Assembly (NCBI GenBank): GCA_015069385.1 | Contig: SVIS01000004.1 | Span: forward strand, 1-64,000 | Source: Clostridiales bacterium | GTDB lineage: Bacteria; Bacillota; Clostridia; Christensenellales; UBA1242 | Reading direction: 5' to 3' | Length of the DNA: 64,000 bases | In this document: positions 1 through 7,141 of the stretch, piece after piece | Numbering within the stretch: position 1 is the stretch's first letter | Layout: every line of letters begins with the position of its first letter | The notes under the pieces: generated by a model | Databases searched by the model: none | The model's input: the letters and a program-made list of their open reading frames with translations, nothing else | Told to the model about the DNA's origin: nothing | Made by a program: the position numbers and the translations under genes

Positions 1-1338
1 GCCACAGTATCAACATCAACTACACCACTAGAAATACGAGGAGCCGATGCATCATTAAGTTTTGGTGACAAATATTTTAGTGACTTAACAACTTCTGGAA
101 AACCACAAGATATAAAAGTTGTATTAAATTTTACAAATGTTTCAGAATTTAATGCAATTGCTCAAGTACAAATAACATCAACAGCAAATATAAACATAAC
201 AAGTGATAAAGAAGGTTTAATTTTATTAAAAACAGGCGATGATGCATCTGGTTCAATAACATATACTTTATCACCAATTTCAAATGACCAAGGTGAGTAT
301 GAAAGTTTTTCTGCATCTGAATTAACTTTGAATATAAATTTATTAAAAGCAAATTATCAAGAAACATCATTTAGAACAGATGTAACAGTAAAACAATTTA
401 CTCAAGAAGAAAAAGCATCTATAAAACAAGGCTTAGGCGATGCAGCATGTTGTTACGACATACCATATGGCGAGCAATATAAAAATTATGCCGAACGTTT
501 TACATATGTAGAAATGGGAACAGAAGTAGCAACTGGGGCAAAACTAAGATGGCTTGTTGTGGGTGTAGATAATAATGGTGCAGTGGCAGCATTAACCTTA
601 GATGATAAAATGGCATTAAGTAATGGCTTTATGTTAAATAAAGACTACTATTTATTATCAGAAAAAGTATTATATAGCGAAAATGCAACTAATTATGGAA
701 TTGCATTCCAAAATGAATATTCAAATACAGAACCATTTTTAAATACAGAATATGGCGTAAGTGCAAACGATTATGCAACAAGTAATGTTAGAAAATATTT
801 AAATGGCACTTCAGTAAAAAGAGATTATGAATATGACCAAACAAATAATGTATATAAAAGTAGTGGAACACAAGTAGGTTTTGCTAGCACATATACTTTT
901 ACAACCGAAGAAACCAACAAAATTAAAGCAAGATCAATAACTCAAATGTATGAAACCGATACTGCAAGGGTAACTTATGATGAAGATGATAACATAATTT
1001 ATTCAACAGCCCAAACAGGACAAACATTCCCAACAACTCAAACCGGCAAAGCAACAATAGATAGCACAGCCCAAGATAAATTTTGGTTGTTAAGCGAAAC
1101 CGAATTATGGACAGTATTTGCCGAAGATACCTTAATATGCGATTCAGACTCCTGGAAAGTATTTATGTCAGCACGTACTATGGTTCAGGGTACAACTTCT
1201 GGGGCTGCTAGTTGGTGGCTCCGCTCGCCTAGCGCTTCTTTTGCGAATTCTGCGCGTTGCTTGAGCGTCGGAGGTTGCTCTTATGGGGACTATGTCGAGA
1301 ACGCTTACGCCGGCGTTCGTGCGGCTTTCAAAATCTAG
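1..1338 (+). CDS. DGR target: surface protein with C-terminal variable C-type-lectin-like domain (5' truncated)
   Basis: The reading frame is open from base 1 to the TAG at 1336-1338, so the start lies outside the window. The first part (FSDLTTSG and the following beta-rich stretch) resembles the N-terminal domain of the genes at 31987 and 52677. The C-terminus has the WWLRSP ... GVRAAFKI pattern of DUF6273/formylglycine-enzyme-like C-type lectin folds, which DGRs commonly diversify. The last ~45 codons (1198-1324) match the template repeat at 2057-2183 except at template adenines, so this is the local DGR target. The product is probably exported and displays a hypervariable ligand-binding face. 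The ligand is unknown. Assignment as a DGR target is very secure; export is inferred from paralogs because the N-terminus is missing. Confidence 0.93.
   Translation, partial: ATVSTSTTPLEIRGADASLSFGDKYFSDLTTSGKPQDIKVVLNFTNVSEFNAIAQVQITSTANINITSDKEGLILLKTGDDASGSITYTLSPISNDQGEYESFSASELTLNINLLKANYQETSFRTDVTVKQFTQEEKASIKQGLGDAACCYDIPYGEQYKNYAERFTYVEMGTEVATGAKLRWLVVGVDNNGAVAALTLDDKMALSNGFMLNKDYYLLSEKVLYSENATNYGIAFQNEYSNTEPFLNTEYGVSANDYATSNVRKYLNGTSVKRDYEYDQTNNVYKSSGTQVGFASTYTFTTEETNKIKARSITQMYETDTARVTYDEDDNIIYSTAQTGQTFPTTQTGKATIDSTAQDKFWLLSETELWTVFAEDTLICDSDSWKVFMSARTMVQGTTSGAASWWLRSPSASFANSARCLSVGGCSYGDYVENAYAGVRAAFKI
1198..1324 (+). repeat. DGR variable repeat (VR1)
   Basis: It aligns without gaps to 2057-2183. 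There are 18 substitutions, all opposite adenines of the template (31 adenines in total), and none at the 96 other positions. Changes go to G, T and C and fall in the first two positions of AAY codons or similar, so no stop codon arises. The 3' end GGCGTTCGTGCGG is invariant and is followed in VR by CTTTC and in TR by ATATA. This is where the initiation-of-mutagenic-homing (IMH) element would sit. Confidence 0.96.
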
Positions 1339-1409
1339 TGCAGTTTAGGGTATAAAAAGTTAACCGCATACCGCAATGATGTGGAGGCTGTAAACTTAAG
1401 TATATATCA

Positions 1410-1428
1410 CGCACCTTTTTAAGGTGCG
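1410..1428 (+). other. Inverted repeat downstream of VR1
   Basis: An 8-bp perfect stem (CGCACCTT / AAGGTGCG) with a TTT loop lies about 85 bases after the end of VR1, before avd. In the Bordetella phage DGR a hairpin or cruciform close behind VR promotes target recognition. This one is further away than that case. It lacks a U-tract, so it is not an obvious terminator. Its role is open. Confidence 0.45.
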
Positions 1429-1463
1429 AAAAATGTGAACATAAGTTTAGCAAAAAAACAACT

Positions 1464-2021
1464 ATGGAAGAAAATAAAAAAATAACAAGCAAAGCCTCTG
1501 CGCCACAAAGTGGCGCTGTGGCAGAAGAAGAAAAAAAATTATCTGCAAATATGCAGGCAAAAGTCGATAAACTAGAAAAGCAATTAAATAGCAAAATTAC
1601 ACCACAAAAACCTACAATTCACTTAAGAAAAGATGCAAGCGAATTAATAGTTATATCTCGTACTAGAGACTTTGTAAAATATGTTATAAATGCAACTCGT
1701 AAAATTCCTAAAAGCGAAAGATATTCTTTTGCTTTTAGATTACAAACTTTGGCTCTTAATATTATTGAAAACATGGTTAGGGCTAATAATATTATTGTTA
1801 AACCTAAAAAAATTGAGCAATATAAAAAGCGATACGAGTTTCAAGAAAAGGCAATGGGTGACCTTAAAGTTTTAGAATATTTGGTTGCCATTGCAGTGGA
1901 AGAAGAATTTATGCTTGTAAAACAATTTGAACAAATTGCAAAACAAGGTACCGAAATATCTATTCTGCTTACAAAGTGGATTGAAAGTGACAAAAGGCGA
2001 TTCTTGGCTAATTGCCAATAA
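1464..2021 (+). CDS. avd: Avd-like DGR accessory protein (four-helix bundle)
   Basis: A 185-residue protein between the VR gene and the TR. The N-terminal ~60 residues are lysine/glutamate-rich and probably disordered or coiled. Residues ~60-180 are predicted helical with the segment RKIPKSERYSFAFRLQ, typical of the Avd / 23S-intervening-sequence-protein four-helix-bundle family. Avd proteins form a basic pentameric barrel that binds the TR RNA and the reverse transcriptase and is needed for cDNA synthesis. No good Shine-Dalgarno precedes the ATG, so translation may depend on upstream read-through. Position and fold features make the assignment strong. The basic N-terminal extension is longer than in the compact Avd proteins. 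Confidence 0.85.
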   Translation: MEENKKITSKASAPQSGAVAEEEKKLSANMQAKVDKLEKQLNSKITPQKPTIHLRKDASELIVISRTRDFVKYVINATRKIPKSERYSFAFRLQTLALNIIENMVRANNIIVKPKKIEQYKKRYEFQEKAMGDLKVLEYLVAIAVEEEFMLVKQFEQIAKQGTEISILLTKWIESDKRRFLANCQ

Positions 2022-2463
2022 AATATATAGAATCGTAGGGAGCAGGTTTGAAGCAATCTGGGGCTGCTAATTGGTGGCTCCGCTCGCCTAACGCATCTAA
2101 TGCGAATAATGCGCGTTACTTGAACAACGAAGGTTACTCTAATGAGAACAATGTCGAGAACGCTAACGCCGGCGTTCGTGCGGATATACCCCAAATAGTG
2201 AGAATGCTATCGTAAGCACGCTAGCACAGTGCCTTGGGGGTAAAGGAATCTGCTTCCTTCTATATTTATTAAACCATGTTAAACCTTACTCTTAAACATG
2301 GTTATTAAATATTAGAAAAAACGAGCCGCTGGAATAAATGACATTAGCGCAAGGCTAATCTCTTAAATTTTTGTTTTCCTAAAAAAGACCCGGCGGACAA
2401 AAGAGGTGAAGCAAGAAATTGCTTTGCCGCTTTTAAATTTAGGCTATTTTTATTTGGTAAGTT
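2022..2463 (+). ncRNA. DGR template RNA region (TR plus structured spacer)
   Basis: These 442 bases between avd and the RT gene hold no credible ORF. They contain the TR (2057-2183) followed by a spacer with several possible hairpins. Stems include AAGGAA/TTCCTT (2233-2238 with 2244-2249) and AACCATGTT/AACATGGTT (2272-2280 with 2295-2303). In studied DGRs the RNA downstream of TR is structured and required for priming of the mutagenic cDNA, so this whole stretch is the likely functional RNA. Transcript ends cannot be placed from sequence. Confidence 0.75.
2057..2183 (+). repeat. DGR template repeat (TR)
   Basis: This is the master copy of VR1. It carries 31 adenines arranged mainly as AAC/AAT codons when read in the VR frame. 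That lets adenine mutagenesis sample many residues but never produce a stop. The segment is visibly GC-richer than its surroundings outside the AAY codons. It lies in non-coding DNA directly upstream of the RT gene. Confidence 0.96.
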
Positions 2464-3492
2464 ATGATTAAATTTGAAGATGTTTTTAATTTTAAAAATT
2501 TATACGAGGCTCACCTAAGGGCAAGAAAATGCAAAAGGCACAAGCGTGAAGTTGTAGACTTTGAAGTAAATCTTGCACAAAATTTAACAAAATTAGAAAA
2601 ATCTTTGCAAGATGGTACTTATAAAATTCAAGGCTATAAGAGATTTATGATTTATGACCCCAAAGAACGTGAAATTCAAGCACTTTCTTATTATGACCGT
2701 ATTGTTCAAAATTGTTTATGCTACAATTTTATGGTGCCTGTATATTGTAAAAAGTTAATTTATGATAATGCTGCTTGCCAAAAAGGCAAAGGTACACATT
2801 TTGCTCGCGCTCGCCTAGAGCGCTTTTTGCATGATTATTATAAAAAATATGGCTATCAAGGTTATGTTTTAAAAGTAGACATAAAAAAATATTTTAATAA
2901 TATTAATCATCAAATATTAAAACAAATTTTTTCTACTATATATGATTTTAAACTAAAAGATTTAGTATTTAATATTATAGATAGTTTTGAATATTCACCA
3001 AATAAAGGTGTGCCTATGGGTAATCAAACTAGCCAAATTTTTGCACTTTTATATTTAAATAATTTAGACCGAATAATTAAAACTAAATTTAAAATTAAAT
3101 ATTATATAAGATATATGGACGATTTAATTTTAATTCATTCAAACAAACAAAATTTAATTGAGGTATATAATTATATAAATTTGTATGTTCAAAAAGTTAA
3201 AATAGAATTAAATAAAAAATCAAAAATATTTGCATTTAAAAACGGAATTGATTTTTTAGGTGTAAAATATAAACTTTTAAAAACGGGAAAATTATTAAAA
3301 AAAATGAAGCGACAAAGCAAAGACCGAATGTTAAAGCGTATTAAATTTTTACATGAGCAATTTTTTGAAAAAATAATTAATAAACAAATATTAAAAATGA
3401 GTCTTGCTGGCTTTAAAGGAAATATTAAAAGACTTAATGTAAATGGCGTTGCAATTAAATATTTATCCTATTTAAAAAGTTTAGCAGCATAA
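2464..3492 (+). CDS. DGR reverse transcriptase
   Basis: A 342-residue group-II-intron-like reverse transcriptase of the DGR clade. It copies the TR RNA with random incorporation opposite adenine. Visible motifs are the first catalytic Asp in LKVDIKKYF (D139), the YMDD box at 217-220, and GVPMGNQTSQ around 182-191. GNQTSQ fits the GxxxSQ form typical of DGR enzymes. The length is normal for DGR RTs and there is no maturase or endonuclease domain. The start ATG at 2464 has only a weak ribosome binding site. A terminator follows directly. The YMDD and GxxxSQ motifs plus the adjacent TR/VR pair make this certain. Confidence 0.97.
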   Translation: MIKFEDVFNFKNLYEAHLRARKCKRHKREVVDFEVNLAQNLTKLEKSLQDGTYKIQGYKRFMIYDPKEREIQALSYYDRIVQNCLCYNFMVPVYCKKLIYDNAACQKGKGTHFARARLERFLHDYYKKYGYQGYVLKVDIKKYFNNINHQILKQIFSTIYDFKLKDLVFNIIDSFEYSPNKGVPMGNQTSQIFALLYLNNLDRIIKTKFKIKYYIRYMDDLILIHSNKQNLIEVYNYINLYVQKVKIELNKKSKIFAFKNGIDFLGVKYKLLKTGKLLKKMKRQSKDRMLKRIKFLHEQFFEKIINKQILKMSLAGFKGNIKRLNVNGVAIKYLSYLKSLAA

Positions 3493-3499
3493 GTAGTAG

Positions 3500-3530
3500 A
3501 ACAACTCTAACATAAAGTAGTTGTTTTTTT
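3500..3530 (+). terminator. Intrinsic terminator of the DGR unit
   Basis: A 7-bp stem AACAACT/AGTTGTT is followed by a run of T, directly behind the RT stop codon. Confidence 0.75.
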
Positions 3531-3623
3531 ATGCCTAAAATTAAAAAAAATTAAATTGCCTATTGAATAATATAATAAAATGTGCTACAATTTTATATAA
3601 TTAGTAAAAAAGAGGTGTTATTT

Positions 3624-5552
3624 ATGATTAAAGATGAACAACTTACCCTAGAAGCACACAGACAACTTAATTGTCTTATTTCTGAAAAAGCTACTGCTTT
3701 TAACATGATAGTTAATAATTATTACAAAAATGGCGAAACCGATATTGACTCTAACAAAGTAGTAACCAGATTGCAAACTCAATATTTTGCTTTAAACAGA
3801 AACGAAAATAGCATTAAAACTGCTTCTAATTGGAGTCATAATGAATATAACGAGCCAAACGAAGTAAACTTGGCTATTTCTCCTTTGGTAGATAACAAAT
3901 ATTCTTCTTTTGCACTAAAAGAAGTTAATGAAAACTTAGAACTTAACTATCCATTAGATGATGATTTTGCTTCGCTTGTGCAACCATTTGCAACAAAAAA
4001 CATTTCCGATAGTGAATACGATGCTCATTTACGTGTGTTGGAAGAAAAACTTGGTGTAACTGTTTCGCAAAACGATGTTTTAACTCAATCTACATACAAA
4101 CGTAGTTTTGGTAAACTAGCAATTTTAAAAATTAAAAACGCTTTTTTAAGATTAACAAAAAAACCTGTAGAAGTTAAAGCAGTTTATAAAGGCAAAATTT
4201 CACTTCAAAGCAGAGTTTTGGGTTACCCAATTTCTAATATTGAAAAAATTACTAAAATTTATGACTTTATTTTTAAAGTTTCAATTGCAAAAGAAGCAAA
4301 AATATATAAAAATCAAACTGGTGAAAAAACTTCTAAAGAATTACAATACGCAGCAAGGCTTTTTGCCAATGTGTTAATGTCTAGAATTAACGAATTTAAC
4401 ACACAAGAAAATCATCAAACTTTAGAAAAATGTTTATGGCTTCAATTTGCAAACTTTGTAAATGCTCATAATTTAGATTCAAAACAACTAGTTAAAGTAT
4501 GTGACCTAGGCGCAAAGGCAGTTGCCTCTACTTGTAAAGATCTTGGCATAACTAAAGAAAAAATTATAGAAAAAATGCTAAAACGTGGCTTTGTATATAA
4601 CTGTGCGCCAGCCGATGAAGTTCAAGCACTTTTAAGCGTTAATGAAAAAGATTTTACAAAATATTCATCTGCAGAGCAAACTGCTGAAAAAAAAGATGAC
4701 AAAGCAGGATTTGTTCCTGATAACACTATTGAAAAAAACAAAAACAATAATCCAGATAATACAAAAAAAGATGAGCCAGAAAAACCACAAACTAGCGTTA
4801 TTCCTGCTCCTAATGAGTTAGAAAAACCTGGCGAGTCGCTTGAAAATCAAATTAAAAAATCTACTATTGAAAAAATGGTAGACAAACAAATTATTAAGTT
4901 TTGTTCTACTCAAGGTAATGCTCTTGGTGATAAAATTGATGCCGGCAAGTTTAAAGGTAAAAAATTAGAAGTAGCAAGCGCTCAGTTAAGATTTTATAAT
5001 TTAGTACTTTCGTATTATGTTCAAGCATCAAATGGCAAGGCAATGAAAGTAAAAAATGATGGTGAGTATAACGAAACCGAAATTTCTAAAGCAAAACTAA
5101 TTGTTAAAGGTTTACTAGAACGTAGGCTTGCGCTTGTAGATGCAGTAACTTCTAATAAACTTCCTAGACCAGAAAATCAAAAAGCATCTTCTTATATAAA
5201 TGCTGTTTGCGTAAATGCAACAAACTATAATGTAAGAGAATACTTCACAAAACTTATTAAAGGTTGCATAGAATATTGTTTAAACGAACAGTTTGGCAAA
5301 AAAGGCAAACAAGATAATAGTGATGAAGTTGTTTCAATGCTGGCCGAAGGTGAAACCTCTAACCAAGAAGAGTCAACCCCAAAACAATTACAACCTGCAC
5401 AAGAAGACCAAAACACAAATAACTTAGCCAAGCCAGAAACAAAACCATATACTCCAAACTTTGTAATGTTAGATGAAAATGGTAATGAACAAAAACCATA
5501 TGTTCCAAACTTTGTATTTGTTGAAAGCAAAGATGATGGTATAGAAAAATAA
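3624..5552 (+). CDS. Unknown large protein with Pro/Glu-rich linker and C-terminal KPYxPNFV repeats
   Basis: The start chosen is the ATG at 3624, behind AAAAGAGGTG; an in-frame GTG 42 bases upstream has no such site. The 642-residue product has no signal peptide or membrane segment. It has a mostly helical first half (to ~residue 350), a disordered linker rich in K, E, N and P (~355-415), a second helical block (~420-580) and a short acidic tail. The tail carries two near-repeats, KPYTPNFVMLDE and KPYVPNFVFVES, that look like a duplicated peptide motif. I do not recognise a family. The gene stands alone with its own terminator, so the context gives no function. Confidence 0.8.
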   Translation: MIKDEQLTLEAHRQLNCLISEKATAFNMIVNNYYKNGETDIDSNKVVTRLQTQYFALNRNENSIKTASNWSHNEYNEPNEVNLAISPLVDNKYSSFALKEVNENLELNYPLDDDFASLVQPFATKNISDSEYDAHLRVLEEKLGVTVSQNDVLTQSTYKRSFGKLAILKIKNAFLRLTKKPVEVKAVYKGKISLQSRVLGYPISNIEKITKIYDFIFKVSIAKEAKIYKNQTGEKTSKELQYAARLFANVLMSRINEFNTQENHQTLEKCLWLQFANFVNAHNLDSKQLVKVCDLGAKAVASTCKDLGITKEKIIEKMLKRGFVYNCAPADEVQALLSVNEKDFTKYSSAEQTAEKKDDKAGFVPDNTIEKNKNNNPDNTKKDEPEKPQTSVIPAPNELEKPGESLENQIKKSTIEKMVDKQIIKFCSTQGNALGDKIDAGKFKGKKLEVASAQLRFYNLVLSYYVQASNGKAMKVKNDGEYNETEISKAKLIVKGLLERRLALVDAVTSNKLPRPENQKASSYINAVCVNATNYNVREYFTKLIKGCIEYCLNEQFGKKGKQDNSDEVVSMLAEGETSNQEESTPKQLQPAQEDQNTNNLAKPETKPYTPNFVMLDENGNEQKPYVPNFVFVESKDDGIEK

Positions 5553-5560
5553 AAATTTAA

Positions 5561-5588
5561 ACGTGCTACCGCTAGTAGCACGTTTTTT
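5561..5588 (+). terminator. Intrinsic terminator
   Basis: Stem ACGTGCTAC/GTAGCACGT with a T run, after the unknown gene at 3624-5552. Confidence 0.85.
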
Positions 5589-5659
5589 AATGCAAAATAT
5601 TTGTAACTTTAGCATAAATTATGATAGAATAAAATTAATTTAAGGAGGAAAAACAAAAA

Positions 5660-6088
5660 ATGTGGGTTTGGATTTGGCTTGGCATTGTGGTTTTTTGTAT
5701 GGCAATAGAGGCCCTAACCATGGATATGGTAAGCATTTGGTTTTTACTTGGTGGCATTGTTGCTTTAATTCTTGCAGCAGCAGGGGCTTCGGTATTGGTT
5801 CAGGTAATAGTTGCAATATCAATTTCGGTAATTTGTTTGTTTAGTTTTAGAAAATTTGCATTAAAGTTGTTAAAAAAAGATACAACCAAAACAAATATTG
5901 AAAGCACATTTGGCAAAAAAACAAAATTAATTACAGCCATCACTGCCGATTCTTTAGGCACGGTAAAAGTAAATGGTCTTGTGTATAATGCAAAGTCACA
6001 AAACGATGAGCCTATTGAAGCAGGGGCAATGGTAGAACTTGTTGAAATGCAAGGCAATAAATATATAGTAAGAGAGGTAAATAAATAA
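5660..6088 (+). CDS. NfeD-family membrane protein
   Basis: A 142-residue short NfeD protein. Two or three hydrophobic segments occupy residues ~3-70, followed by a soluble OB-fold-like domain (~85-140: GTVKVNGLVYNA ... AGAMVELVEMQGN). Such proteins partner with SPFH/stomatin proteins in membrane microdomains and membrane quality control. TTAAGGAGG sits 8-9 bases before the ATG. The stop codon overlaps the start of the SPFH gene by one base (TAATG), so the two are translationally coupled. That pairing is the usual one for this family. Confidence 0.9.
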   Translation: MWVWIWLGIVVFCMAIEALTMDMVSIWFLLGGIVALILAAAGASVLVQVIVAISISVICLFSFRKFALKLLKKDTTKTNIESTFGKKTKLITAITADSLGTVKVNGLVYNAKSQNDEPIEAGAMVELVEMQGNKYIVREVNK

Positions 6089-6987
6089 TGGCATTAACAA
6101 TAATATTAATAGTACTTGCTGTTGTAGCATTTATAATTTTAGTTTCATCTGTAAAAATTGTAAAACAGAGCGATGCAATTGTAGTAGAACGTTTGGGTAA
6201 ATATCATAAAACCTTAACAACAGGCATTCATATGATTGCACCATTTTTTGATAGAACACTTCCTGTTATTAGTTTAAAAGAAAAGGTTGCAGATTTTCCA
6301 CCTCAACCAATCATTACTAAAGATAACGTAACAATGCAAATTGATACTGTTGTTTATTATCAAATAACAGACCCAAAACTTTATGCTTATGGTGTTGAGC
6401 ACCCTGTTAGAGCAATCGAAAATTTAACCGCAACAACTCTTAGAAATATTGTAGGTGAGTTAGAACTTGACGAAACTTTAACTTCACGTGACACAGTTAA
6501 CGCAAAAATGCGTGAAATTTTAGATGAAGCAACCGATGCTTGGGGTATTAAAATTAATCGTGTTGAGTTAAAAAATATTGACCCACCTCGTGCAATTCGT
6601 GAAGCCATGGAAAAACAAATGCGTGCCGAACGTGAACGTAGAGAAACAATTCTTTTAGCCGAAGGTGAAAAACAATCACAAATTTTGCGTGCCGAGGGTG
6701 CAAAACAAGCCCAAATTTTGCAGGCACAAGCCGATAAAGAAGCAAATATTTTGCGTGCCGAAGGTGAAAAAGAAGCATTAATTGCTGAAGCCGATGGTAA
6801 AAGCGAAGCCATTAAAAAAATTGTTGAAGCAAACCCTAATGCGGCATATGTAACACTACAGGGTTACGAAGCATTAAAACAACTTGCAAAAGGTGATGCA
6901 ACAAAAATTATTGTTCCAAGCGAACTTGCTAATGTTTCTGGGCTATTAACTTCTGTGGCAGAAACAATAAAAACAGATAAAAAATAA
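6088..6987 (+). CDS. SPFH-domain (stomatin/prohibitin-like) membrane protein
   Basis: A 299-residue protein with an N-terminal membrane anchor (~3-20), an SPFH/band-7 domain (~25-190; VERLGKYHKTLTTGIH, then DNVTMQIDTVVYY and RDTVNAKMREIL), and a coiled coil of repeated (I/L)LRAEGEK-type units (~185-240). It oligomerises into membrane scaffolds. It is of the stomatin/QmcA type and lacks the long flotillin domain. The gene is coupled to the NfeD gene upstream by a one-base overlap. A weak terminator lies at 7004-7042. Confidence 0.92.
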   Translation: MALTIILIVLAVVAFIILVSSVKIVKQSDAIVVERLGKYHKTLTTGIHMIAPFFDRTLPVISLKEKVADFPPQPIITKDNVTMQIDTVVYYQITDPKLYAYGVEHPVRAIENLTATTLRNIVGELELDETLTSRDTVNAKMREILDEATDAWGIKINRVELKNIDPPRAIREAMEKQMRAERERRETILLAEGEKQSQILRAEGAKQAQILQAQADKEANILRAEGEKEALIAEADGKSEAIKKIVEANPNAAYVTLQGYEALKQLAKGDATKIIVPSELANVSGLLTSVAETIKTDKK

Positions 6988-7003
6988 ATACTTTTAACAT
7001 ACT

Positions 7004-7042
7004 AAAAATACAAGAATATATTAAATGTTTTTGTATTTTTTT
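7004..7042 (+). terminator. Probable terminator after the SPFH gene
   Basis: Ten-base stem AAAAATACAA/TTGTATTTTT with a T tail. It is AT-rich and therefore weak. Confidence 0.5.
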
Positions 7043-7044
7043 GT

Positions 7045-7074
7045 TTGATAATTATTTTACATATATGTTAAAAT
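7045..7074 (+). promoter_or_regulatory. Candidate promoter of the giant adhesin gene
   Basis: TTGATA, an 18-base spacer, then TAAAAT, about 70 bases before the start codon and just downstream of the preceding terminator. Confidence 0.45.
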
Positions 7075-7141
7075 AAAAATAATAGTATTAAAATTACATA
7101 AATTAAATTTAACAATTTATAAAAAACATAAGGAGAAAGTT

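Larger units (their letters stand above)
1198..3492 (+). mobile_element. Diversity-generating retroelement cassette (VR - avd - TR - RT)
   Basis: The order is target gene with VR, Avd-like helper, TR in non-coding DNA, then reverse transcriptase, all on the plus strand. This is a standard DGR arrangement. The hairpin terminator at 3500-3530 closes the unit. No integrase, phage structural gene or other mobile marker is seen next to it, so the cassette looks chromosomal, although the left side of the locus is cut by the window edge. Confidence 0.95.

Noticed and set aside
1-3492. The DGR locus as part of a prophage
   Set aside because: No phage structural, lysis or integrase genes are present on the visible side. 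The neighbours are chromosomal and the targets are exported family proteins.
5225-5581. Minus-strand open frames inside large plus-strand genes (for example within 3624-5552, 7142-13366 and 49058-51898)
   Set aside because: They lack ribosome binding sites, have unlikely composition and lie antisense to well-supported genes.
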